Source: Deltaproteobacteria bacterium
GTDB taxonomy: Bacteria; JADJOY01
Direction of reading: 5' to 3'
Length of the DNA stretch: 64,000 nucleotides
Assembly: GCA_016713535.1 (NCBI GenBank)
Contig: JADJOY010000023.1
Coordinates: 124,001 to 188,000 of the forward strand
Below, in pieces: positions 7,769 to 16,867 of this stretch (position 1 is its first letter; the number at the start of each line of letters is the position of its first letter). Both the position numbers and the translations under genes were made by a program. The notes under the pieces were generated by a model. It had not been told where the DNA came from. It ran no database searches and worked only from the letters and a program-made list of their open reading frames with translations.

Positions 7769-9754
7769 ATGCACACATCCACTTCGCATCTCCGGCGACC
7801 TTCCCGATTTCTGGTCGTGGTCGCCGCCGGCGTCCTCGGGGCGGCGTCCGTGACCGCCGCGTCCGCGGCGACCCTCACCGTGAACGCGAGCGACGACGAC
7901 CTGAATCTCGGTCCGAACGGCAACTGCACGCTGCGCGAGGCGATCCAGGCGGCGAACACCAACGCCGCCGTCGACGCCTGCGACGCGGGCGCTCCCGGCC
8001 TGGACACGATCACCCTTCCCAGCGGCACCTACACGCTCTCGATCGCCGGCGCCGCCGAGGACGCGAACGCCACCGGCGACCTCGACGCCCTCGAGAGCGT
8101 GAGCCTCGTGGGCGCCGGATCGGCGACCACGATCGTCACCGCGACAGCGCTCGGCGACCGCATCCTCCAGGTCGCGGCGGGCGCCACCGTCATGGTGAGC
8201 GACGTGACGCTGAGCGGCGGGCGGCTCACCACCGCGCCCGGCCTCGCGGCGAACGGCGGCGGCATCGCGAACGCCGGGACCCTGAAGCTGGTCCGTGCCG
8301 TGGTCACCGACAACCAGGCGACCGGCGGCAGCGGGACCCTCAACGGCGTGGGGGACACCAACGGCGGTAGCGCCACGGGCGGCGCGATCTACAGCGCCAG
8401 CACCGCCTCGCTCACCCTCGACACCACGACCGTCTCCGGCAACGCGGCACGCGGCGGCAACGGCGGCTTCGCGTGCTGCTCGTTCTCGTGCTCGTGCCAG
8501 ATCCACGGCTCCGCCGGAAGCGGTGGTGCAGGCGCGATCGAGAGCCTCGGCGCGCTCACGATGATCCGCTCCACGATCGAGGACAACCTCGCGGCGGGCG
8601 GCACAGCTACGTTCCAGCCCGGCAACGCGGAGGCCGGCGGTCTGCACGTGGGCGCGCTGCCGGCCACGGTCCGAGGCACGACGTTCGCGCGAAACAGCGC
8701 GTCGGTCGCCGGTCACTTCGGGGCCGGGACCGGCCCGACCGGGCGCGGCGGCGCGATCGTCGCCAGCGGCGCCGGGCCGCTCACGCTCGACGAGAGCCTG
8801 CTGAGCGAGAACGGCTGCAGCAGCGGCGACGGGCTCAGCGCGGGCGGGGCCGCCGCGGGAGGCGCGATGGCGGTGAACGCGGGCGCCACCGTGACCGTCA
8901 CCAACACCACCTTCGCCGCCAACGTCGCGCTCGGCGGCAAGAACTCGGGTTCCTCCGGTTTCGGCGGCGCCGCGACCGGAGGCGCGATCGACACGGCCGG
9001 CGCCCTCACCCTGAAGAACGTGACCTTCACGCAGAACCAGACCACCTCGGGAACCGGCCCCGCGCCCGGCGCGGCCGACGGCGCGGCGCTCTACTCGCGC
9101 GCCGCGACCACGGTCGTGAACTCGATCGTGGCGGCGAACCAGACCCAGAGCGGCGCCAGCGCTCCCGTCGACGAAGGCTGCGACGGCACCACGGCCGCGG
9201 TCTCGCAGGGCGGCAATGTCGAGAGCCCGGCCAACACCTGCCTCTTCTTCGGGATCGGCGACCAGCGCTCGGTGAGCGCGGCGGCGCTCGCGCTACAGCC
9301 GCTCGCGAACAACGGCGGAGCGACCCAGACCGCGGCGCTCGGAGGGGGCAGCGTCGCCATCGACGCCGCCCAGTCGCTCGCCTGCCCGAGCGTCGACCAG
9401 CGCCACTACGCGCGCACCGGATCGTGCGACGTCGGAGCGTACGAGGCGGGTGCCACGCCGTGCACGGACGCCGACCTCGACGGCTACTACGCCGAAGGCG
9501 GCGCGTGCGGCACGAAGGACTGCAATGACACCAACGCCAGCGTGAGTCCAGGCGGCACCGAGCTCCCCGGCAACGGCCTCGACGACGACTGCAATCCGCT
9601 GACACCGGGCGGGTGCTCGCCACAGCTCGCGGAGGCCGCGGTGGAAGGGCCGGCGCACGCGGCCGGCTCGCCGGCGGCCTCGATCGCGGGCTGGATCGTG
9701 GCCGGCTGGGTCCTGCTGCGGCCGCTCCGAGCGCGCCGCCGCGGGCGGAGGTGA
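7769..9754 (+). CDS. Secreted beta-helix surface protein with MopE-like metal-binding motif
   Basis: The protein has about 661 residues and a signal peptide (FLVVVAAGVLGAASVTAASA). The mature N-terminus has the CTLREAIQAANTNA motif typical of right-handed beta-helix proteins with 'CSLREAI' signatures. Many Gly/Asn/Thr-rich rungs follow (NGGGIANAGTL and similar). Near the C-terminus a DADLDGYY...CNDTNASVSPGGTE...GNGLDDDCN segment is the MopE-type metal-binding motif common in myxobacterial surface proteins. It ends in a hydrophobic helix and an Arg cluster, resembling a MYXO-CTERM-like sorting tail. ATG 7769 precedes the signal peptide directly; ATG 7736 is an alternative. Confidence 0.88.
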   Translation: MHTSTSHLRRPSRFLVVVAAGVLGAASVTAASAATLTVNASDDDLNLGPNGNCTLREAIQAANTNAAVDACDAGAPGLDTITLPSGTYTLSIAGAAEDANATGDLDALESVSLVGAGSATTIVTATALGDRILQVAAGATVMVSDVTLSGGRLTTAPGLAANGGGIANAGTLKLVRAVVTDNQATGGSGTLNGVGDTNGGSATGGAIYSASTASLTLDTTTVSGNAARGGNGGFACCSFSCSCQIHGSAGSGGAGAIESLGALTMIRSTIEDNLAAGGTATFQPGNAEAGGLHVGALPATVRGTTFARNSASVAGHFGAGTGPTGRGGAIVASGAGPLTLDESLLSENGCSSGDGLSAGGAAAGGAMAVNAGATVTVTNTTFAANVALGGKNSGSSGFGGAATGGAIDTAGALTLKNVTFTQNQTTSGTGPAPGAADGAALYSRAATTVVNSIVAANQTQSGASAPVDEGCDGTTAAVSQGGNVESPANTCLFFGIGDQRSVSAAALALQPLANNGGATQTAALGGGSVAIDAAQSLACPSVDQRHYARTGSCDVGAYEAGATPCTDADLDGYYAEGGACGTKDCNDTNASVSPGGTELPGNGLDDDCNPLTPGGCSPQLAEAAVEGPAHAAGSPAASIAGWIVAGWVLLRPLRARRRGRR

Positions 9755-9788
9755 GAGGCGGCGGGGTCCGGTGCCCGCGCCGCGCCGC

Positions 9789-12380
9789 TCACGTCCCGAT
9801 CCGCGTCACGCGGATCAGCGGGTGATCGAGGGAGACGTCGCCGGCGAGGTCGACCTCGCCGTGGATGGCCCACAGGTTCTCGTCGGTGGGATCGAGGAGC
9901 GTCTGCTGGACGGTCCACGAGTGGGTGCCGGTGCGGGCGATCGTGGTGAACTCGGTGAGCCTCGCGCGGTGGTCGAAGAAGAGCCGCTCGTGCTCGGCGT
10001 AAAACGGCGCCATCGCCGCCTCGAAGCGCTTCTCGTCCCACGCCTCTTCATCGGGCGCCGCCGGCCGCACACAGCGCGCGGCCTCGGCCCAGTTCCTAGC
10101 AGTGAGCGCCGCCACCAGCCGGTGGAGCTCGACGCGTAGCCGCGCGGTCAGCGCCTTTCCCGCGGGAAGCGGCGGCGCCGCGCCGCCGATGGGCGTCGCC
10201 GCCTCCACCGTGGCGACCGTGACGGACTCGGGCTCGAGGAGGTTCTGCCACTCGGCGAGCAGGCTCGAGTCGACGCGCGCGAGCATGGTGCGAAAGTAGG
10301 CCGTGACCTCGAACACCGCGTCGGTCTTCCGCTCGAGCGGCACGGTCTGGGTCAGCGTGTTGTGCGCCTGGTTCAGGTAGCGCAAGAGCAGCCCCTCGCT
10401 GCGCGAGATCTCGAGGTTCCGCACGTAGTCCTCGAAGCTCACGTAGGTCTCGACCATCTCGCGGGCGATCGACTTGGGGCGGATGTTCTCGGCGCGCACC
10501 CACGGGTGCTTCTCGGAGAACGCGTTGAACGTGGCGTAGACGAGCTCCTCGTTGGGCTTGGGGTAGCTCACGTCCTCGAGCTCGCGCATGCGGTCTTCGT
10601 ACGGCACGCCCTCGGCCTTGAGGCGCGCGACCAGCTCACCCTTGGCGCGGTCGATCTGGCGTTCGAGCACCGGGCGCGGGTTCTCGAGGATCGACTCGAC
10701 GAAGGTGAGCACGTCGAGGGCGTAGGTGGGCGACGCGGGGTCGAGGACCGCGATCACCTCGGCGAGGTAGAGCGAGAGTGTGCTGTGGAGCGAGAAGTCG
10801 GGCTGGAGCTTGTCGCTGATCCCCACGTCGCGCCCGCGCCGTCCGCCGGCGCGCGGCGTGAGCTCGACGATCCCGGCGCGCTTGAGCGAGCGGAACACCA
10901 CCGCGGCGTCGCGGCGCAGGCGGTGCTTCACGCGCTCGCTCTCGTGGCAGCGGTCGACGAGCCGCAGCACCGCGCCGTAGCCGCCCGGCAGCTCGCTGTC
11001 GCGGGGATCGCGCTGCAGGACGCTCAGCATCATCCCGTGGGTCACCGCGAAGCGGGACTGGAGCGGCTCGGGGCTACTCGTGCGGAGCTTCTCGAGGGTC
11101 TCGGCGTTCCACGGCACGAAGCCGCGGGTTGGCGGCTTCTTCTTGACGATCTTCTTTCCGGCGGCGGCCTTGAGGTCGAGGCGCCGGTTCTCGACCACGT
11201 GCTCGGGCGCCAGCGCCACCACCCAGCCGCGATCGTCGAAGCCCTTGCGCCCGGCGCGCCCGGCGATCTGCTGGAAGTCGCGCACGCTCAAGAGAGCGGT
11301 CTTCTGGCCGTCGAACTTGCAGAGCTGCGAGAAGAGCACGGTGCGGATCGGGATGTTCACGCCGACGCCGAGCGTGTCGGTGCCGCAGATGACGCGCAGC
11401 AGTCCCTGCTGGGCGAGCTGCTCGACGAGCAGCCGATACTTGGGCAGGAGCCCCGCGTGGTGGATGCCGATCCCGGCCGTCACGAAGCGCCGCACGTCGG
11501 TGCCGTAGGGCGAGTCGAACTTGAAGCCCTGCAGCACCTCGCCGATCGCGCGCTTTTGTTCTTTGGTGCAGACCTTGGCGCTGGTCAGCGCCTGGGCGCG
11601 CTCGGCGCACTCGCGCTGGGTGAAGCTCACGACGTAGACCGGCGCGCGCTCGGCCTCGAGGAGCGACTCGACGGTCTCGTGGAGCAGCTCCTCGCGATAC
11701 TCGAAGTCGAGCGGCACCGGGCGCTGGTCGGAGACCACGCGCGCCACGTCGCGGCGGGTGAGCCGGGTGATGCTCTGCTCGATGGCGGTGGTGTCGCCGA
11801 GGGTCGCCGACATCAAGAGGAAGGTGCTGTTGGGCAGCGTGAGCAGCGGCACCTGCCACGCCACCCCGCGGTCGCGGTCGGCGTAGTAGTGGAACTCGTC
11901 GATCACCACGTACGGGAAGGCTAGGTCCGTGCTCTGGCGCAGCGCCAGGTTGGAGAGCACCTCGGCGGTGCAGCAGATGATCGGGGCGTCGCGGTTGATG
12001 CTCGCGTCGCCGGTCATCATGCCCACGTTCGAGGCGCCGAAGTCCTCGCACAGGGCGAAGAACTTCTCGCTGGCGAGGGCCTTGATCGGGCTCGTGTAGC
12101 AGGAGCGCTGACCTTCGCAGAGTGCTTTGAAGTGGAGCGCCTCGGCGACCAGCGACTTCCCCGAGCCGGTGGGTGTCCCGAGCACCACGTGCTTCCCCGC
12201 CATCAGCTCGAGGATCGCCTCCTCTTGCGCGGGGTAGAGCTCGAGCCCGCGCTCGCCGACCCACGCCAGGAAGCGGTCGAGGATCTCGTCGAAGCCGGCG
12301 GTGCCGAGCGGCGGCACGCGCTCGCCGAGGCTCGCGCGGCGCGCGCCGCCGGCGGGCGCGCCCCCCGGCGCGGCGCTCAC
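9789..12380 (-). CDS. DEAD/DEAH-box helicase, Ski2-like with DUF3516
   Basis: This 863-residue helicase has Walker A GTPTGSGKS, motif II VIDEFHYY, motif III SATLGD, and motif VI QIAGRAGRKG. The C-terminal half matches DUF3516, found on bacterial Ski2-like RNA helicases. The start is GTG 12380, overlapping the CorC stop (GTGA at 12377-12380). It presumably unwinds structured RNA in the cytoplasm; substrates are unknown. The frame is intact over 2.6 kb, in contrast to the frequent breaks elsewhere in the window. Confidence 0.93.
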   Translation of the reverse strand: MSAAPGGAPAGGARRASLGERVPPLGTAGFDEILDRFLAWVGERGLELYPAQEEAILELMAGKHVVLGTPTGSGKSLVAEALHFKALCEGQRSCYTSPIKALASEKFFALCEDFGASNVGMMTGDASINRDAPIICCTAEVLSNLALRQSTDLAFPYVVIDEFHYYADRDRGVAWQVPLLTLPNSTFLLMSATLGDTTAIEQSITRLTRRDVARVVSDQRPVPLDFEYREELLHETVESLLEAERAPVYVVSFTQRECAERAQALTSAKVCTKEQKRAIGEVLQGFKFDSPYGTDVRRFVTAGIGIHHAGLLPKYRLLVEQLAQQGLLRVICGTDTLGVGVNIPIRTVLFSQLCKFDGQKTALLSVRDFQQIAGRAGRKGFDDRGWVVALAPEHVVENRRLDLKAAAGKKIVKKKPPTRGFVPWNAETLEKLRTSSPEPLQSRFAVTHGMMLSVLQRDPRDSELPGGYGAVLRLVDRCHESERVKHRLRRDAAVVFRSLKRAGIVELTPRAGGRRGRDVGISDKLQPDFSLHSTLSLYLAEVIAVLDPASPTYALDVLTFVESILENPRPVLERQIDRAKGELVARLKAEGVPYEDRMRELEDVSYPKPNEELVYATFNAFSEKHPWVRAENIRPKSIAREMVETYVSFEDYVRNLEISRSEGLLLRYLNQAHNTLTQTVPLERKTDAVFEVTAYFRTMLARVDSSLLAEWQNLLEPESVTVATVEAATPIGGAAPPLPAGKALTARLRVELHRLVAALTARNWAEAARCVRPAAPDEEAWDEKRFEAAMAPFYAEHERLFFDHRARLTEFTTIARTGTHSWTVQQTLLDPTDENLWAIHGEVDLAGDVSLDHPLIRVTRIGT

Positions 12381-13708
12381 GAGTCGGTCCCGTCGAGGAT
12401 GCTGCGCGGCGGTGGCGGGCTCGGCGCGGGGCGCGTGAGCCGCACGAGCTGCACCACCTTGCTGGTCGACTCGAGCACCTCGATCTCGTAGCCGTTCGGG
12501 GTGCGCGCGCGCACGCCGGCCTCGGGGATCCGGCCCGCGAGCGAGATCGTGAGGCCGGCGATCGTGGTCCAGTCGTCGCTCTCGGGCAGGTCGAGGTCGA
12601 GGTCGCGGTTGAGCTCGCGCACCGAGGCGTCGCCGCGCAGCACGATCTTTCCTTCCTCCATGCGCTCGACCAGCGAGGTGGAGGGCTCGTCCTCGCTGAA
12701 CATCTCGCCGACCAGCTCCTCCACCAGGTCCTCGAAGGTCACCAGCCCGGAGAGCCCGCCGTGCTCGTCGACCACCATGGCGAGCGGGATGCGGCGACTC
12801 TGCAGCTCTTGCAGCACGCGCACCGCCGCCGTCGCCTCGGCGACGAAGAAGGGCGGCCGGATCAGGTCCTCGAGCACGATCAGGTCGCCCTCCCACGCCA
12901 CGTAGAGGAGGTCCTTGGTGGTGATGTAGCCGACCACGTTGTCGAGGTTCTCCTCGAAGATCGGCAGCCGCGAGTGGTGGGTCTCGAGGAGCACGCGGCG
13001 GATGTCCTCCTGCGAGGCGTCGCGCGGCAGCGCGTGGATGCAGTTGCGCGGCACCATCACGTCGATCGCGGTGAGGTCGCCGAAGTGGAGCGCGTGGGCG
13101 GCGATCTCGCCGGCGCGCTGGTCGACCGAGCCCACGGTGGTGGCCTCGACGACGAGCTGCTCGAGCTCCTCGCGCGAGAGGCGGGTCTCGGTGAAGCTCG
13201 TGGTGTCGCCGAACGGCTTGAGGACGAGGTCGCTGCTCGCGGTGAGGAACTTGACCAGCGGCCGCGCGAACCACGAGATGAGCCGCATCGGGCGGCCGAT
13301 CAGCAACGCGTAGCGCTCGCCGGCGCGCAGCGCCAGGCTCTTCGGCACCAGCTCGCCGAGCACCAGCGAGAGGTACGAGATGCTCGCGACCACGATCGCG
13401 AAGCCGAGGGCCTGCGCGTGCGGCGCCAGCGCCGGGATGGTCGAGAGCCACTCGGTGACGTGCCCCTCGATGTTGGCGCCGCCGAGCGCCGCCGCCGCCG
13501 AGCCCACCACCGTGATGCCGATCTGCACCGTGGCGAGGAAGCGCTCGGGGTAGTCGCGCAGGCGCAGCACCGAGCGCGCCGCGTGGTTGCCGTCGTCGAC
13601 GAGCTGCCTGAGGCGCGTCTTGCGCACCGACAGCACGGCGATCTCGGCGCCCGCGAACACCGCGTTGGCGGCGATCAGGGCGAGGATGATGAGGATCTCC
13701 ACGATCAT
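12377..13708 (-). CDS. CNNM/CorC (HlyC) family membrane protein
   Basis: The protein has about 443 residues. The N-terminal CNNM (DUF21) region begins VEILIILALIAANAVFAGAE with further helices to about residue 180. A CBS-domain pair follows (AIDVMVPRNCIHALPRDAS; DNVVGYITTKDLL), then a CorC_HlyC domain (DLPESDDWTTIAGLTIS). The family is linked to Mg2+/Co2+ export and tolerance. ATG 13708 was chosen over a GTG at 13735 because it starts directly before the first helix. It is translationally coupled to the helicase. Confidence 0.92.
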   Translation of the reverse strand: MIVEILIILALIAANAVFAGAEIAVLSVRKTRLRQLVDDGNHAARSVLRLRDYPERFLATVQIGITVVGSAAAALGGANIEGHVTEWLSTIPALAPHAQALGFAIVVASISYLSLVLGELVPKSLALRAGERYALLIGRPMRLISWFARPLVKFLTASSDLVLKPFGDTTSFTETRLSREELEQLVVEATTVGSVDQRAGEIAAHALHFGDLTAIDVMVPRNCIHALPRDASQEDIRRVLLETHHSRLPIFEENLDNVVGYITTKDLLYVAWEGDLIVLEDLIRPPFFVAEATAAVRVLQELQSRRIPLAMVVDEHGGLSGLVTFEDLVEELVGEMFSEDEPSTSLVERMEEGKIVLRGDASVRELNRDLDLDLPESDDWTTIAGLTISLAGRIPEAGVRARTPNGYEIEVLESTSKVVQLVRLTRPAPSPPPPRSILDGTDS

Positions 13709-14091
13709 GGGGGGGCTGCTCTCGACGGGGGGCACCCTAGCCTATGCGTCGGCGCGGATCGCGTCGCCGGCTGCGGCGATCGAACCAGGTCTGGAGGGCC
13801 CGCCTCCGCCGGGCCGGCGCGCCGGCGACGGGCTCGATCGTTCGCGCCGCCCGGGGGGAGGGGCACGCGCCGCGTGCCCGGCGATACGCATCCACGCATC
13901 GCCTCGCCGGGACGTCGATCGAGGGCCGATTGCGGGCGCGGCCGCGAAGGATCGCGGCCCTCCACCGGCTCGAGCCACAGGCCATTGGGCGCGGCCCCCC
14001 CGCGTGCGCGCAAGGCCCAGACGAGTCCAGAACCGCCCCCAGAGGACCCAAATGGCCAGATTCCAGGATCTTGGCGCGGCGCCGGCGCACG
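13709..14091. repeat. Intergenic gap with REP-like hairpins
   Basis: No gene is supported. At 13857-13886 the hairpin repeat is present in reverse orientation (GAGGGGCACGCG...GTGCCCGGCGATA). Near 13937-13960 a second class is present (CCGCGA-AGGA-TCGCGG followed by CCCTCC). The gap separates the divergent CorC and XRE-hydrolase genes, so promoters for both must lie here or in the AT-rich tract just downstream. Confidence 0.65.
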
Positions 14092-14160
14092 AAATTTCAG
14101 TGATTTTTGATTAAAAATTTCAGTCGACTTTGATGAAATCCAACAATCGTTTTTGATATC
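14092..14160 (+). promoter_or_regulatory. AT-rich promoter region with direct repeat AAATTTCAGT
   Basis: In a very GC-rich window this 70-bp tract is strikingly AT-rich. It holds two exact copies of AAATTTCAGT at 14092-14101 and 14115-14124, 23 bp apart (about two helical turns). The next gene begins with an XRE-type DNA-binding domain, so autoregulation through these repeats is a reasonable guess. No clear -10/-35 pair was assigned. Confidence 0.45.
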
Positions 14161-15951
14161 GTGCCGGACATGCCCGCCAAGCCCTCCAGCCCCTTCGGTC
14201 AGTACCTACGGACCCAGCGCAAGGCCGCTCGCCTGAGCCAGGCCGAGCTCGCCAAGGCGATCGGCGTGGTGCCGAGCTACATCAGCCAAGTCGAGACCGG
14301 CGCCGTGGCGCCGCTACCGACCGAGCACTGGCCGGCCCTCGTGAAGGCGCTCCCCGCCCTCACCTTCGCCGAGCTCGAGCGCACCGCCGCGATCAGCCGG
14401 CCGCTCGAGATCGACCTCGCCAAGGCGAGCCCGGCGGCGACCGGCCTCGCCCTCGCGCTCTCGCAGCGCATCCGCGACAAGAGCCTCGGCGAGCCCGAAG
14501 CGCAGACCCTCCTCGACCTGCTCCAGAGCGCGGGCGCGCCGCGGGTCCGCGCTCACGGCCGCGTGGTCGACGCCGCCGGCAACCCGCTCGCAGGCGGGCG
14601 CGCCTTCGCGTACCGCGTCGGCCCGGCGCGCGGCTGGTCGGCGCTGATGGGCGTGCGCGCCTTCGCCGGCGCCGCGGTCGGCCCGTTCGACGCCCGCGCC
14701 GCGGTGCTGGTGGGAACGAGCTTCGACCTGCTCGGCCCCAAGGACCCGCGCGGCGCCGGCTTCTTCGACGTTCCCGGGGGCCTACCGCCCGGCGACTACG
14801 CGCTCGACGTCCACCACACCGCCGCCGACGGCTCGCCCGCCGAGAGCTGGGCGTGGCCGCTCACCGTGCGCACCGGCGGCGCCGCCGCGCAGAACGTGCC
14901 GTTGGTGTGCGCCGCGTCGGCGCCCGCCAAAGCAGCGCCGGCCGAGGGCGCGGACGGCGGCGGAACCGGCGGCGGATCCGGTTCCGGTACCGGCCCGCGT
15001 CCCCCCATCGACGTGAGCTCGCTGCCGCCCGCGCCGCCCTTGGCCAAGCACTTCACGAAGGGCACCTTCACCGCCGCGTTCTCGTATTACGGCCTCGGCG
15101 GGGCACCGCTCGACCGCATCCGCCGCGACCTCGACCGCATCCGCGCCGCCGGCTTCGCCCACCTCCGGGTGTGGGTCGACTGGGAGCGGCCCAGCGCCGC
15201 GTCACGGATCGTCGATCGCAAGGGCGCCCTCATCGGCCCGCAGGCCGACAAGCTCGACCTCGCCCTCGAGCACGCCGCGGCGCTCGGCCTCTCGCTCGAC
15301 CTCACCTTCGAGACGTCCCACTACGACGCCGTCAAGAAGAGCGCGGAGGGCTACGACATCACCAACCACAAGAACGCGGTGCGCGCCGTGCTGGTGCGGT
15401 GGGGGCAGCACCCAGCCCTCAAGATCGTCGACCTCGACAACGAGGCCGAGGTCCGCGGCGCCGGCGGCCACGGCTCGCCCGACACCGGTCACACCAGCCC
15501 CGCTCGCTACGCCGACCTCATGGGTGTGGCGCGGTCGGTGCCGCGCACGTGCCTGGTCGGTGCCTCGGTCTCGTTCTCGATCGACGGGATGCCGAAGGAC
15601 TACTTGAACCTCCTCCGCGACGCGAAAGCCGAGGTGCTGCTGCCCCACTTCCCGCGCGTCAGCGGCTGGGGCGCCAACGAAGGCCCGAACGCCAAGGCCC
15701 TCGCCAAGGCGCTGCCCGGGATCCCGATCCACCACCAGGAGCCCGGTCGCAACGGCCACTCCACCACGCCGCCCGGCGGCTGGCCCGTGGCCGAGTTCGA
15801 GAACGCCTTCCGCAGCAGCAAGGCCGCCGGCTCGCTCGGCTGCTGCTTCCACACCGGCGCCGCTTTCGACCTCACCACCAAGGACGCCTGGGGCCAGCTC
15901 GACAAGACCGAACGCGAAGTCGTCGCCCACGTCGCCGAGTGGGTGAAGTGA
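14161..15951 (+). CDS. XRE-HTH domain fused to a glycosidase-like TIM-barrel protein
   Basis: The protein has 596 residues. Residues about 12-70 form an XRE/Cro HTH domain (LRTQRKAARLSQAELAKAIG, then YISQVETG). Residues about 130-245 look like a beta-sandwich, carboxypeptidase-regulatory-like domain (HGRVVDAAGNPLAGG; FFDVPGGLPPGDYALDV). A Gly/Ser linker leads to about 300 residues resembling a clan GH-A barrel: LRVWVDWERPS, VDLDNEAEV (Glu about 428) and IHHQEPGRNG (Glu about 527) are plausible acid/base and nucleophile positions. There is no signal peptide. A DNA-binding domain on a glycosidase-like enzyme is unusual. The start is GTG 14161, or ATG 14170. Confidence 0.8.
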   Translation: MPDMPAKPSSPFGQYLRTQRKAARLSQAELAKAIGVVPSYISQVETGAVAPLPTEHWPALVKALPALTFAELERTAAISRPLEIDLAKASPAATGLALALSQRIRDKSLGEPEAQTLLDLLQSAGAPRVRAHGRVVDAAGNPLAGGRAFAYRVGPARGWSALMGVRAFAGAAVGPFDARAAVLVGTSFDLLGPKDPRGAGFFDVPGGLPPGDYALDVHHTAADGSPAESWAWPLTVRTGGAAAQNVPLVCAASAPAKAAPAEGADGGGTGGGSGSGTGPRPPIDVSSLPPAPPLAKHFTKGTFTAAFSYYGLGGAPLDRIRRDLDRIRAAGFAHLRVWVDWERPSAASRIVDRKGALIGPQADKLDLALEHAAALGLSLDLTFETSHYDAVKKSAEGYDITNHKNAVRAVLVRWGQHPALKIVDLDNEAEVRGAGGHGSPDTGHTSPARYADLMGVARSVPRTCLVGASVSFSIDGMPKDYLNLLRDAKAEVLLPHFPRVSGWGANEGPNAKALAKALPGIPIHHQEPGRNGHSTTPPGGWPVAEFENAFRSSKAAGSLGCCFHTGAAFDLTTKDAWGQLDKTEREVVAHVAEWVK

Positions 15952-16277
15952 GCGCGCCACCTGCGGCGCACTCCCTCCGGAGGGGCACGCGTCGCGTGCC
16001 CGGCGATACGACCGAGCGCCAGTACCGCCTTGCCCGCTGATCGCTGTACGCACGCATATCCATGTAGGGGAGGGCGTCAGCCCTCCCGCAGTGACGATCG
16101 AACGCCGACGACCGTAGCGAGGCTGACTGCTGTCCACGGCAGGTGTAGCGGCGGGCGCGAGCCCGCCGACCGCGGCTCCTCCACCACCTGCTTCGGCGCG
16201 CTCGACTCGAAGACGCCGAGCAGGGATCATCGCAATCGAGCGGCGGAACTCCACCACCGCGTGACGGTTGATTCCAC
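15952..16277. repeat. Intergenic gap with three hairpin repeats
   Basis: No gene is supported. The gap holds the reverse-oriented REP-like hairpin at 15979-16007, a GTCA-loop hairpin (GGGAGGGC-GTCA-GCCCTCCC) within 16059-16089, and CGGCGGGC-GCGA-GCCCGCCG near 16147-16166. The 31-nt stretch 16059-16089 recurs identically at 16715-16745, on the other side of the next gene. Confidence 0.7.
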
Positions 16278-16697
16278 GTGACACCCTTCGCGCAAAAGAG
16301 CCGAGTCGCGTGGTTCCTGTGGTGCGTCTGGCTGTCCGGATGCTCCGTCCTGACCAAGGAGCGTTCGCTCGGAATCGCACCCAGAAGTCCGGACCTGGAC
16401 CTCGTCCGCCAGGTCCTCGCCGAACGGCTGGTCGCCGACGACCTGCCTGACCTCGACGCAATCCGCAGGGGGGCGCAGGTCGCCGTCTCCCCCGTCGTCG
16501 CCCTACCCGGCGGGAATCTCCTCCTGACGCCCGACGACCTACCGCGGATCCCCGGCCGAACGATCCGCCTGCTCGATCCCGCCACGGCGCGCGCGGAAGC
16601 GGATGCGACCCACGACGAGGTCTTCTACCTCGAGCTCGCCGTCGCCAACCGCACCAACGAGACGGCGACCGTCTGGTTCGCCGTCCCGTTCCGCTGA
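16278..16697 (+). CDS. Small putative lipoprotein
   Basis: This 139-residue protein starts at GTG 16278. A short hydrophobic segment ends in LSGC (Cys22), a lipobox. The mature part includes LVRQVLAERLVADDLPDLDAI and a C-terminal stretch, EVFYLELAVANRTNETATVW, that looks like a beta-sandwich strand region. It is not a family I recognise. The gene is bracketed by two identical 31-nt hairpin repeats (16059-16089 and 16715-16745). Confidence 0.6.
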   Translation: MTPFAQKSRVAWFLWCVWLSGCSVLTKERSLGIAPRSPDLDLVRQVLAERLVADDLPDLDAIRRGAQVAVSPVVALPGGNLLLTPDDLPRIPGRTIRLLDPATARAEADATHDEVFYLELAVANRTNETATVWFAVPFR

Positions 16698-16867
16698 ACG
16701 CCATCGACCGAATGTCCATGTAGGGGAGGGCGTCAGCCCTCCCGCCGAAGCGATCGATCGCGGCCAAGTGCCGGACCGGCACCGACCCGGCACTCGCTGA
16801 TCTCCTGCCGCAGCCATCATCGCCTTCCAGCAGCGCACCGATTCGGCAGTCGTCCAGCGGTCCGTGA
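16698..16867. repeat. Second copy of the GTCA-loop hairpin repeat
   Basis: 16715-16745 is identical to 16059-16089 over 31 nt, including the perfect stem GGGAGGGC-GTCA-GCCCTCCC. Nothing else was recognised in the gap. Confidence 0.75.

Noticed and set aside
10362-11924. A 520-codon plus-strand frame opposite the helicase gene
   Set aside because: It is antisense to a clearly conserved helicase and has low-complexity content. The same applies to frames opposite the sensor kinase, TonB receptor and CehA-like genes.
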